The notes below the pieces were generated by a model that searched no databases, was not told where the DNA came from, and saw only the letters and a program-made list of their open reading frames with translations. This document shows positions 16,926 to 24,376 of a stretch of DNA of 37,741 nucleotides, piece after piece (positions within the stretch are counted from its first letter, which is position 1; the number at the start of each line of letters is the position of its first letter). Source of the DNA: an uncultured Solobacterium sp. (lineage in GTDB: Bacteria > Bacillota_I > Bacilli_A > Erysipelotrichales > Erysipelotrichaceae); the NCBI GenBank assembly GCA_900552125.1, contig URYK01000027.1:1-37741 (forward strand), given 5' to 3'. The translations under genes and the position numbers were made by a program.

Positions 16926-17999
16926 ATGGCAAATTATATTGATAAAGTGCAAAATATGTTGGAAAATAGTCAGAATGATGCAGTTGTATTGAAAAGTGCT
17001 ACCATGAAAAAATATTTAAATACTCTTACTGGAAGCGGCTGTCAGATTGTAATCACGAAAGATAAAGGGTACTTATTCTTAGATGGGAGATATTTAGAAG
17101 AAGCTAAAGAAAGAGAACATGATTTAGAAATTCATTTAATTCAGGAAAATGCTATTTCAGATATATCTAAAACTTTAAAAGCATGCGGCTGTAGAAAATT
17201 AGCGTTAGAAGATGCTTCTACATCAGTAAAGATGTATCAGGCATATGCACAGGAAGGCTTTGAACTGTCTTTATGGAGTGATGAATTAGGATTGCTTCGT
17301 ATTCGCAAGGAAGAGGAAGAAATTCAAAAAATTCAATTAGCTGTAGATATGGCAGATGAAATTCTTGTTAAAGTAAAAGATAAGATTCATATTGGCATGA
17401 GTGAGAATGAAATCAGTGCATTATTACACTATTACGCAATATCAATGGGTGCTCAGAAAATGTCCTTTGATACCATTGTTTCTTCAGGTCCAAGAACAGC
17501 TTTACCTCATGGAAGACCAACAAATCGAAAAATATCAGCACATGAGCCTATTATGATGGATTTTGGGGTACAATTAAATAATTATCAATCTGATATAACA
17601 CGTATGGTATTTATTGGAAAGCCAAGTGATAAAATGCTTGATATCTATAATACTGTATATGAAGCACAGACAACTGCACTAGCTAGTATTCGTGAGGGAA
17701 TGACAGGACAGGCTGTTGATGCAGTTGCTCGTGATATTATCACAAAAAGAGGCTATGGTGAGTACTTTGGACATGGCTTAGGGCATGGTATTGGAATTGG
17801 TGATGGATGTGAATTCCCAATGTTAAATCAATCATCTACCACAATATTAAAAGAAAATATGCTTATGTCTTGTGAACCAGGTGTATATGTACCTGGGGTT
17901 GGTGGTGTTCGCATTGAGGATGATGTCTTAATAAAAAACGGTGTCGGAGTTGCCTTGAATAAAACTTCAAAAGAACTTTGTATCTTAAAGGAGAAGTAA
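16926..17999 (+). CDS. M24 family Xaa-Pro aminopeptidase/dipeptidase
   Basis: Metallopeptidase of 357 residues that cleaves at Xaa-Pro bonds. An N-terminal creatinase-like domain (about 1-125) is followed by the pita-bread domain. All five metal ligands are visible: D212 and D223 (MDFGV...YQSDITR), H287 (GLGHGIG), E317 (CEPGVY) and E331 (RIEDDV). H283 adds the usual active-site His. A strong ribosome site (AAGGAGG) precedes the start. It lies after the IIC terminator and 3 bases before the C-S lyase gene. It should be active, unlike the M24 homologue at 24377. Confidence 0.93.
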   Translation: MANYIDKVQNMLENSQNDAVVLKSATMKKYLNTLTGSGCQIVITKDKGYLFLDGRYLEEAKEREHDLEIHLIQENAISDISKTLKACGCRKLALEDASTSVKMYQAYAQEGFELSLWSDELGLLRIRKEEEEIQKIQLAVDMADEILVKVKDKIHIGMSENEISALLHYYAISMGAQKMSFDTIVSSGPRTALPHGRPTNRKISAHEPIMMDFGVQLNNYQSDITRMVFIGKPSDKMLDIYNTVYEAQTTALASIREGMTGQAVDAVARDIITKRGYGEYFGHGLGHGIGIGDGCEFPMLNQSSTTILKENMLMSCEPGVYVPGVGGVRIEDDVLIKNGVGVALNKTSKELCILKEK

Positions 18000-18002
18000 T
18001 TT

Positions 18003-19190
18003 ATGAATTATAATTTTGATGAAGTCAATAATCGCTTAGGAACATATTGTACACAATGGGATTATATTGAAGATCGCTTTGGAGAAAAGGATTTATTGCC
18101 ATTTTCTATTTCCGATACGGACTTTAAAATACCAAAACCAATTACCGAAAAAATATTAGAAGTCGCAAAACATGAAATTTATGGATATTCAAGATGGAAT
18201 CACCATGATTTCAAAAGCAGTATCACGGATTTTTATAAACGTAGACACAACTGTGATATGAAGGAAGGTTGGGTACTTTATAGCCCATCCGTTATGTATT
18301 CTGTATCTATATTGATTCGTTTATTATCAAAACCCAAAGATGCAGTATTAACCTTTAATCCAATGTATGATTCATTCTTTACTGTAATAGAAGATAATGA
18401 TCGTAGATTGATTTCACATCATTTAGTCGCAAAAAATGGTACTTTTGAAATTGATTTTCCATTATTTGAAAAACAGCTAGAAGAAGCAGAAATCTTATTA
18501 TTATGTGCACCACATAATCCAACTGGAAGAATATGGACAAAAGATGAAATGGATACCATCGTATCTTTATGTAAAAAACATCATGTTAAAATTATTTCAG
18601 ATGAAATTCATATGGATATTCAATTAAGAGATAATAAACATATACCTTTATTGTCATATATTAATGAATATAAAGAATTATATACTGCATCTTCTTGTAG
18701 TAAAACATTAAATGTACCAGGACTAATTGGATCGTATTTATTAGTTCCGAATGAAGAAATAAGAGATGCATTCTTACATCAGACAAGAAAAGTAGATTTC
18801 TTGAATTCTGTAAGTATTTTAGGAATGTATGCGACTATGGTAGGTTATAGAGAATGTGATGATTATATTGATCAGTTAAATGCTTATATAAGATCTAATA
18901 TGGAATACGTGAAGTCTTTTATTGATAAGGAACTTCCTGATTTTAAATTTGAAATTCCTGATGGAACATATTTAGCTTGGATTGATGCTAGAGAAGTACC
19001 ATTTACAACTGAAGAAATTCAGGATGCCCTTGTTCATGTAGGAAAAGTTGCTATTATGAAGGGGGAAACTTATGGTGAAAGCGGGACAAAGTATCTTCGC
19101 TTAAACTGCGGATGTCCAAAATCTAAACTGGAAGATGGTATGAAACGCTTTAAAGCCGCAATGGATTGGCTGTATACACAAAAGAAATAA
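18003..19190 (+). CDS. MalY/PatB-like PLP-dependent C-S lyase/aminotransferase
   Basis: Fold-type I PLP enzyme of 395 residues. SDEIHMDI carries the Asp that contacts the pyridine nitrogen, and K234 in SSCSKTLNVPG forms the internal aldimine. SDTDFKIP near the N-terminus and LRLNCGCP near the end are typical of cystathionine beta-lyase-like MalY/PatB proteins. The reaction is probably beta-elimination of cysteine conjugates to pyruvate, ammonia and a thiol. It begins 3 bases after the M24 stop codon. E. coli malXY also pairs a PTS permease with such a lyase. The substrate link is inference. Confidence 0.9.
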   Translation: MNYNFDEVNNRLGTYCTQWDYIEDRFGEKDLLPFSISDTDFKIPKPITEKILEVAKHEIYGYSRWNHHDFKSSITDFYKRRHNCDMKEGWVLYSPSVMYSVSILIRLLSKPKDAVLTFNPMYDSFFTVIEDNDRRLISHHLVAKNGTFEIDFPLFEKQLEEAEILLLCAPHNPTGRIWTKDEMDTIVSLCKKHHVKIISDEIHMDIQLRDNKHIPLLSYINEYKELYTASSCSKTLNVPGLIGSYLLVPNEEIRDAFLHQTRKVDFLNSVSILGMYATMVGYRECDDYIDQLNAYIRSNMEYVKSFIDKELPDFKFEIPDGTYLAWIDAREVPFTTEEIQDALVHVGKVAIMKGETYGESGTKYLRLNCGCPKSKLEDGMKRFKAAMDWLYTQKK

Positions 19191-19203
19191 GAGAGGAATA
19201 TCT

Positions 19204-19944
19204 ATGGGAGTATTACAAAAAGCTTATACTTGGTACAACAATAAAATAGATAAAAGTCCATGTAACGTGGAATTTTCAAAACGTTTTTTATCCTATGTCA
19301 TTGACTGGGGTCTAGGTGGAATTTTCAGTGGATTGCCTGCAGTCTTTACTTATGGTATCATTACAGGAAAATCTGATATGTTTTCCGATTTATATATTTT
19401 CCCAGCTTTAGGATATGATCAAATCTGGGCATATGTAGCAGGAATAGGGTCATTATTATTTGCTTTATTCTATTATGTATATGTGCCATGGAAAATCTAT
19501 CCTGGACAAACATTAGGCAAACGTCTAACTAATTATCGAATTGTGAAATTAGATGGAAGTTCTGTTGATCTTAAAATATTAATGATACGTCAGGTTATCG
19601 GATTATTTTTATTAGAAAGTATAGCGTTTGTTGTTTCTGGGTATATTCGTCAGATGGTTACCTTGACCTGTATGGTTTATGTAGATTATGTCTGGTCTAT
19701 CATTGGAACTGTTTTATGCATTTTATCAGCTATGCTGGTAGGGGGAACACCATCTCATCGAGCATTGCATGACTATATGGCAAAAACGAAAGTGGAATTA
19801 TACGATAAAAATAAACCACAACAAAAAGAAGTAAAAAAAGAATCTAATGAAGTAAAAGAACAGCCAAAGAAAGAAAAAGTACATCGTCAAACAAAACAAC
19901 AGGGGAAAAAGCAGCATAATCGTCTACCTAAAAAGAAATCATAA
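19204..19944 (+). CDS. RDD family membrane protein with a basic tail
   Basis: Integral membrane protein of 246 residues. The RDD signature appears as FSKRFLSYVIDWG near residue 24, and YPGQTLGKRLTNYRIV lies in the loop after the second helix. About four hydrophobic helices are followed by a highly charged C-terminal tail (about 200-246) rich in Lys, Glu and Gln. RDD proteins have been linked to cation or small-solute transport; the role here is unknown. It is the last gene of the PTS-peptidase operon, 13 bases after the lyase gene. Confidence 0.85.
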   Translation: MGVLQKAYTWYNNKIDKSPCNVEFSKRFLSYVIDWGLGGIFSGLPAVFTYGIITGKSDMFSDLYIFPALGYDQIWAYVAGIGSLLFALFYYVYVPWKIYPGQTLGKRLTNYRIVKLDGSSVDLKILMIRQVIGLFLLESIAFVVSGYIRQMVTLTCMVYVDYVWSIIGTVLCILSAMLVGGTPSHRALHDYMAKTKVELYDKNKPQQKEVKKESNEVKEQPKKEKVHRQTKQQGKKQHNRLPKKKS

Positions 19945-19985
19945 AACTCCCATAAAAATCTAATGAGGCACATGATGTGAAAAGA

Positions 19986-20008
19986 AAACTCACGAAAGTG
20001 AGTTTTTA
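19986..20008 (+). terminator. Intrinsic terminator at the end of the PTS-peptidase operon
   Basis: AAACTCAC, GAAA tetraloop, GTGAGTTT, followed by TT. Confidence 0.9.
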
Positions 20009-20027
20009 ATTGTACAGGAGAAAAATT

Positions 20028-20279
20028 ATGTTTAAAAGAAGAACTCCATTGGGATTATCCACATTTTATAAATATAAAGAAAAAAATACAGGAAAATTAT
20101 TTTTGGTGATGAAAATATACGAAGATATGATAGTATTGGATGGACAAATTACTAATATGGGTGAAGGCGTTATAGAAAAAGGGAATTATCTATATAAAGA
20201 GTATGGAAAACAAGGGAAATTAACTTACATTAGTAAGAAGGATTTTAAGAAAAGATTTAGAAAAGTTATAGGCTTTTAG
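20028..20279 (+). CDS. Small basic protein of unknown function
   Basis: An 83-residue protein not recognised. It has a high Lys/Arg content, no membrane segment, and a beta-rich pattern (KLFLVMKIYEDMIVLDGQI). The ATG at 20028 is preferred over the TTG at 20010, since AGGAG (20016-20020) is then 7 bases upstream. It lies 20 bases after the terminator of the preceding operon, so some read-through or its own promoter is required. A terminator follows. Confidence 0.55.
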   Translation: MFKRRTPLGLSTFYKYKEKNTGKLFLVMKIYEDMIVLDGQITNMGEGVIEKGNYLYKEYGKQGKLTYISKKDFKKRFRKVIGF

Positions 20280-20310
20280 TAAAGTTTTCTCTACAATGGT
20301 TTATATAAGA

Positions 20311-20347
20311 AAAGCGAAGAAATATCACAATGTTTCTTCGTCTTTTT
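20311..20347. terminator. Bidirectional terminator between convergent genes
   Basis: CGAAGAAA (20315-20322) pairs with TTTCTTCG (20333-20340). T-rich sequence lies on the right and A-rich sequence on the left, so it can serve both directions. Confidence 0.7.
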
Positions 20348-20348
20348 G

Positions 20349-20567
20349 TTATTCATCAATGTATAAATTATAGAATAATCCACCTAATTCAGGGATTGTT
20401 TTTAGTTTATCTTTAACTTGGCGTAATGTTCCTTTTTCATCAGTTGTTTCGCAGCTAAATACCATTTGTAAGCCTCTTTTACCTTCATAAGTGAATGGGA
20501 TATCCATTGATAAGATAGCATCTTTAATGACATCAGCTTTTGAAACTGTTCCTACTAAAATTCTCAT
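20349..20567 (-). CDS. Small protein of unknown function
   Basis: A 72-residue protein not recognised. The pattern beta (RILVGTVS) - helix (KADVIKDAILSM) - beta (MVFSCETT) - helix (LRQVKDKLKTI) - beta (LFYNLYIDE) suggests a small ferredoxin-like or ACT-like fold, which is inference. Either ATG at 20567 or ATG at 20570 may be used; AAGGA at 20573-20577 favours 20567. The longer in-frame ATG at 20621 would read through this ribosome site and through a TATAAT-like -10. It is transcribed towards the convergent terminator. Confidence 0.6.
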   Translation of the reverse strand: MRILVGTVSKADVIKDAILSMDIPFTYEGKRGLQMVFSCETTDEKGTLRQVKDKLKTIPELGGLFYNLYIDE

Positions 20568-20657
20568 CATATTCCTTCTTTCTATCTTTCTAAATTTTAT
20601 TATATCGAATGAGTTAAACAAGAAAAGGTCAAAAAATGCATATTAAAATGAAAATGC

Positions 20658-20748
20658 TTGATGAATTTCATTGGTCTTTATTTTCTTTACCATTCATCAA
20701 AAATAAAAAGATTTTGATATAATGGTTCATATAACTAAACGAATGAAC
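20658..20748. promoter_or_regulatory. Promoter and operator region of the ArsR gene
   Basis: TATAAT lies at 20718-20723 without a clear -35. Two inverted repeats surround it: TTGATGAAT (20658-20666) with ATTCATCAA (20692-20700), both perfect, and GTTCAT (20725-20730) with ATGAAC (20743-20748). ArsR-type proteins bind such dyads and repress their own operon. Confidence 0.45.
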
Positions 20749-20759
20749 GGAGTGATGAT

Positions 20760-21128
20760 ATGGATGAATGTTATAAACAAAGAAAATTAATATCTGAAAA
20801 ATTCAAGAATTTCCAAAAAGTATTTATTGCTTTAGGAGATGAAAATCGTCAGAATATATTTCTAGTTCTTTTAGAAAATGATGAAGTAGGGATGCGTGTA
20901 CCTGAAATCACTAAAAAGACACATTTATCTAGACCTGCTGTATCACATCATCTAAAGATTTTAAAAGAAGCTGGATTGATTAATATGCATCGAGTTAAAA
21001 CGATGAACTTTTATTATGTTGATACAGCAGAAACATGCTGGAACGGTTTAAAAGATCTTGTTGAACATGTAAACACAGTCATTCGTAATGCGAAAGAACA
21101 TGGATATCCACATTTTGAGGAGGAATAA
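20760..21128 (+). CDS. ArsR-family transcriptional regulator
   Basis: A 122-residue winged helix-turn-helix repressor. The core runs from ALGDENRQNIFLVLLEN through the recognition helix LSRPAVSHHLKILKEAG to the wing (RVKTMNFYYVD). No CxC metal site is evident in the usual helix, so the inducer may be something other than a thiophilic metal. It is followed 4 bases later by the nitroreductase gene, which it probably controls together with itself through the dyads upstream. Confidence 0.88.
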   Translation: MDECYKQRKLISEKFKNFQKVFIALGDENRQNIFLVLLENDEVGMRVPEITKKTHLSRPAVSHHLKILKEAGLINMHRVKTMNFYYVDTAETCWNGLKDLVEHVNTVIRNAKEHGYPHFEEE

Positions 21129-21132
21129 AAAT

Positions 21133-21798
21133 ATGTTAGATATTATAAAACAGCGCCATTCAGTGCGCAGCTATACATCAAAGAAAATAGATAACGATAT
21201 TAAAAAACAATTACAGGATAAAATTAATCAATGTAATGCAGAAAGCGGACTACATATTCAGTTAGTTACAGAAGATGTGCAGGCATTTAATAATTTTCTT
21301 GCTCATTATGGTAAATTTGATAATGTTCAAAACTATATTGCACTGATTGGTAAGAAATCAAAAGATTTAGATGAAAAAATAGGCTATTATGGAGAACAGT
21401 TAGTGTTGTATGCACAGCAATTAGGACTAAATACCTGTTGGGTGGCAATGACTTTCTCTAAACGAAGCACAAAACAGAATTGCCGAATTGAAAAAGATGA
21501 GAAAGTAGTCTGTGTATTGGCTTTAGGCTATGGTACAACGCAAGGTGTTTCTCATAAAGTAAAGGCAATAGAAGATATATGTACAAAAGAAGAACATATG
21601 CCTGATTGGTATAAAAAAGGATTGGAATATGCATTACTAGCTCCAACCGCAATGAATCAGCAGAAATTTTTATTTCAGCGAGATAATGAATTTGTATCAG
21701 TGAAATCAACAGGAGGATTTTATTCAAAAGTTGATTTAGGTACTGTGAAATATCATTTTGAATTAGGTGCAGGAAAAGAGAATTTTAAATGGAAGTAA
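21133..21798 (+). CDS. Nitroreductase family protein
   Basis: FMN-dependent NAD(P)H oxidoreductase of 221 residues. The N-terminal IKQRHSVRSYT (R8-H9-S10-V11-R12) is the FMN phosphate-binding motif. LGLNTCWVAMTF and the C-terminal LLAPTAMNQQKF are conserved in the family. ATG 21133 is preferred to 21088, because GAGGAGG then lies 8 bases upstream and the family begins near the RHSVR motif. It is the second gene of an ArsR-nitroreductase pair. The physiological substrate is unknown. Confidence 0.9.
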   Translation: MLDIIKQRHSVRSYTSKKIDNDIKKQLQDKINQCNAESGLHIQLVTEDVQAFNNFLAHYGKFDNVQNYIALIGKKSKDLDEKIGYYGEQLVLYAQQLGLNTCWVAMTFSKRSTKQNCRIEKDEKVVCVLALGYGTTQGVSHKVKAIEDICTKEEHMPDWYKKGLEYALLAPTAMNQQKFLFQRDNEFVSVKSTGGFYSKVDLGTVKYHFELGAGKENFKWK

Positions 21799-22295
21799 GA
21801 ACGCTTAGGCGTTCTTTTTGTATAAAGAAAACATGTGAACATTATGTCACATGTCTTACTTGTATTTTCACCTAGACATTCAACAGCTAAATGACTAAAC
21901 CAGATATGAGCTTTTGTGCCATGCCAATGTTTAACACCAGCAGGAACGGTAACAACATCACCAGGTTTTAAACTTTGAGCTTCTTCTTCCTGTATATCAT
22001 CAACGTATATTTCTTTTGCCATGCGGAATGCGGCCCATGCATTTAGGGCAGTCTTTAAATGGTTAGCTAACGAACTATCCGTAATTCCTTTACTGATTAA
22101 TGCAGTAATTGTTGTGATAGAACGTGTTTTTAGTAATTTGTCTTCTCTTGACCATTCTTCTCCAAATAAGACATCATCGTTTAATTCTGCGAATTTAGGC
22201 GCAAAATCCTGCAAAAAATCTTTTCCAGCTGTTTGTTTAACCAAGTTGTTTACTCTATTTTTATCTATTTCAAATATGTTTGAAAGAAAGTACAC
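21753..22295 (-). pseudogene. Collapsed carboxymuconolactone decarboxylase-cupin gene
   Basis: The reading frame holds the N-terminal part of a CMD (AhpD-like) domain: KQTAGKDFLQDFAPKF, DVLFGEEWSREDKL, ITDSSLANHL. It then jumps to AWAAFRMAKEIY, so the catalytic helix region between them (about 25-30 residues) is missing. After IYVDD it continues directly with the last part of a cupin, KPGDVVTVPAGVKHWHG and WFSHLAVECLGENTS, so most of the cupin barrel is also missing. Homology ends near 21852; the remaining 32 codons are unrelated and run into the nitroreductase 3' end. The family start corresponds to TTG 22244; the ATG at 22295 lies inside the hydrolase gene. In-frame deletions left an open but probably non-functional frame. 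Confidence 0.7.
21798..21819 (+). terminator. Intrinsic terminator after the nitroreductase
   Basis: AGAACGC, loop TTAG and GCGTTCT, followed by TTTT. It is inside the 3' overrun of the opposite-strand remnant gene. Confidence 0.8.
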
Positions 22296-23239
22296 ATTTT
22301 ATCAAAAGGGATAACATCTAGGTTATCATATAAATCTGTATGCACTGCATCAGGTATTAATAATAATTCTTTGTTGTCTCCTTTTAGAGTTTTATATGCA
22401 TCTTTACTAAAATAACAGGAGTGTGCTTTCTCTCCATGTATTAATAATACCGCACTGCGAATTTCATTACTGTATTGTAAAATAGGCATATTTAAGAAAG
22501 ATAAAGTAGATGTTGTGTTCCAGCCATCATTAGAATTTAAAGAACGTTTATGATATCCGCGATCTGTTTTATAGTATGCATGATAATCTTTCACAAAGAA
22601 AGGTGCATCTTCAGGAAGCGGATCAACGACACCGCCAGCTCTTTGATAGGTACCATTTTTATAATCAATAGTACGTTGAGCGTTCAATGCTTTTCTTTTC
22701 TCATAACGAGCTTCTTCACTATCTTCTGCATCAAAATAGCCTTTTGCATTTACTCTTGTCATATCATACATAGTAGATGCAACCGTAGCTTTGATTCGAG
22801 TATCTATAGCTGCAGCATTTAAAGCCATGCCGCCCCAGCCGCATATACCGATAATTCCAATTCTTTCAGGATCCGCTTTCTCATAAGTAGAAAGGAAGTC
22901 AACAGCAGCTTGAAAGTCTTCGGTATTGATATCAGGTGATGCAACATATCTTGGAGTGCCTCCGCTTTCTCCGGTAAAAGATGGATCAAAAGCGATTGTT
23001 AAAAAGCCTTTTTCAGCCATTGTCTGCGCATATAAACCAGATGCTTGTTCTTTTACAGCACCAAAAGGTCCGCATACAGCGATTGCAGGAAGTTTTCCTT
23101 CTGCTTGTTTTGGCTCATATAAGTCAGCTGCTAGTGTAATTCCATAACGATTATGGAAAGTTACTTTTTTATGATTGATAAGATTGCTTTTAGGGAATGT
23201 TTTGTCCCATTCTTCTGTTAAGTTTAATTTTTCGTTCAT
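22265..23239 (-). CDS. Alpha/beta hydrolase (dienelactone hydrolase-like)
   Basis: Cytosolic hydrolase of 324 residues. An N-terminal strand region (VTFHNRYGITLAADLY) leads to the PAIAVCGPFG oxyanion region. The nucleophile elbow reads GIIGICGWGGMALNAA with Cys133 at the likely nucleophile place, as in the YcjY/dienelactone hydrolase relatives. VLLIHGEKAHS and PDAVHTDLYD near the end supply the Asp/His part of the triad. AGGAGG lies 7-8 bases before the start. It is 14 bases downstream of the flavoprotein gene and shares its MerR-controlled promoter. The substrate is unknown. Confidence 0.87.
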   Translation of the reverse strand: MNEKLNLTEEWDKTFPKSNLINHKKVTFHNRYGITLAADLYEPKQAEGKLPAIAVCGPFGAVKEQASGLYAQTMAEKGFLTIAFDPSFTGESGGTPRYVASPDINTEDFQAAVDFLSTYEKADPERIGIIGICGWGGMALNAAAIDTRIKATVASTMYDMTRVNAKGYFDAEDSEEARYEKRKALNAQRTIDYKNGTYQRAGGVVDPLPEDAPFFVKDYHAYYKTDRGYHKRSLNSNDGWNTTSTLSFLNMPILQYSNEIRSAVLLIHGEKAHSCYFSKDAYKTLKGDNKELLLIPDAVHTDLYDNLDVIPFDKMCTFFQTYLK

Positions 23240-23253
23240 CCTAATTCCTCCTC

Positions 23254-23796
23254 TTATTTAATTGATGTACCTAATGCATACGCTTCTTTTAATGCTGGAT
23301 GATTTTGTATTTCGTTTGGTGAATTAATTCCTCCTGCAAACACACTTCCAGCAAGTCTTGCTCTTTCGTAGCAATCAATCCAGCCAGTTAATCCGCTAAT
23401 AGCTCTTTCTGGTACATATTCTTCATCTTCTGCGGCTGTTGTCAGCATATAGATATCTTGGAAATGATAATCAGAATCGTATAATGAATTCACACGATCT
23501 AATAGTGTTTTCATCTGTCCGCTCATTTCATAGTAGTAAATAGGTGTAGCAAAAGCGATGCTATCAGCATCATGCATTTTCTTCGCAATCTCAATGGCAT
23601 CATCATGAATGACGCATTGGCCGGTTTTTGTACAAGCTAAACATCCTTTGCAGAAAGCAATCTGTTTATCTTTTAATGTGATTTTTTCAACCTCATGCCC
23701 TGCATCTTTAGCCCCTTTTATAAATGCATCAGCTAAGTATTCTGAATTGCTGTGTTTACGTAAGCTAGTACTGATGACTAGTATCTTTTTTGTCAT
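23254..23796 (-). CDS. Flavodoxin/NADPH-dependent FMN reductase family protein with a Cys cluster
   Basis: A 180-residue flavodoxin-fold protein. The N-terminal ILVISTSLRKHSNS is the FMN phosphate loop, and ATPIYYYEMSGQMK is the second FMN contact. FCKGCLACTKTGQC has Cys at about 49, 52, 55 and 61, the compact C-x2-C-x2-C-x5-C spacing of iron-sulfur flavoproteins (Isf). ATG 23796 is chosen because GAGGAGG is then 7 bases upstream; ATG 23802 would leave one base. It is first gene of the minus-strand operon controlled from the 23852-23882 promoter. Confidence 0.88.
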   Translation of the reverse strand: MTKKILVISTSLRKHSNSEYLADAFIKGAKDAGHEVEKITLKDKQIAFCKGCLACTKTGQCVIHDDAIEIAKKMHDADSIAFATPIYYYEMSGQMKTLLDRVNSLYDSDYHFQDIYMLTTAAEDEEYVPERAISGLTGWIDCYERARLAGSVFAGGINSPNEIQNHPALKEAYALGTSIK

Positions 23797-23851
23797 TGTC
23801 ATTCCTCCTCTTCACATGCAATTGACAATTGTTTTCTCTTATGCTAATGTT

Positions 23852-23882
23852 ATGATAATACCTAAACCTAACTTTAGGTCAA
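23852..23882 (-). promoter_or_regulatory. MerR-type promoter with 19-base spacer and operator
   Basis: On the minus strand TTGACC (23877-23882) and TATCAT (23852-23857) are separated by 19 bases, the over-long spacing of MerR-activated promoters. Within lies ACCTAAA (23860-23866) with TTTAGGT (23873-23879), a perfect dyad with a 6-base centre. On the plus strand an extended -10 (TGTTATGAT, 23848-23856) overlaps and may serve the MerR gene. Confidence 0.75.
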
Positions 23883-23910
23883 GAGTTTTTTTATTGAAAG
23901 GAAGAATATT

Positions 23911-24348
23911 ATGTATACAATTGGACAAGTATCTGAAATGTTCCATTTACCTATTTCTACACTTCGTTATTATGATAAAGAAGGTTTATTTCCTCAGATA
24001 GAACGTACTTCTGGTATTCGTAAATTTGGTAATAATGAACTAGAAGCTTTACGAATAATTGAGTGTTTAAAGAAATCAGGTTTAGAAATTAAGGAAATAA
24101 AACAATTTATGGAATGGTGTGCACAAGGAAGCAGTACATATGAAAAAAGAAGAGATTTGTTTTTAAGACAAAAAGAAATCGTAGAAGAAGAAATACGCAA
24201 TATGGAAAAAATATTAGATATGATACGATTTAAATGCTGGTATTATGAAACGGCAATAGAGGATGGAAATGAGGATCGCATTCGTGAAATGATGCCAGAT
24301 CATCTACCTGATGAGATACAAAAGCTTTATGATCATGCGAATGAATAG
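23911..24348 (+). CDS. MerR-family transcriptional regulator
   Basis: A 145-residue regulator with an N-terminal MerR helix-turn-helix (YTIGQVSEMFHLPISTLRYY, residues 2-21), the wing and second HTH (IRKFGNNELEALRII), and a long dimerisation coiled coil (about 80-115). It has no heavy-metal Cys pattern; a single Cys in the tail region (KCWYYE) could act as a redox or electrophile sensor, which is inference. It is divergent from the flavoprotein operon and has the 19-base-spacer promoter between, so it should activate that operon. AAAGGAAG precedes the start. Confidence 0.9.
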   Translation: MYTIGQVSEMFHLPISTLRYYDKEGLFPQIERTSGIRKFGNNELEALRIIECLKKSGLEIKEIKQFMEWCAQGSSTYEKRRDLFLRQKEIVEEEIRNMEKILDMIRFKCWYYETAIEDGNEDRIREMMPDHLPDEIQKLYDHANE

Positions 24349-24376
24349 ATTAGATTTAAAGAAAGGCAGATAAAAT

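Noticed and set aside
22021..22314. Plus-strand open frame antisense to the CMD-cupin remnant and hydrolase
   Set aside because: Shadow of the opposite-strand frame. Recognisable CMD and cupin motifs are on the minus strand.
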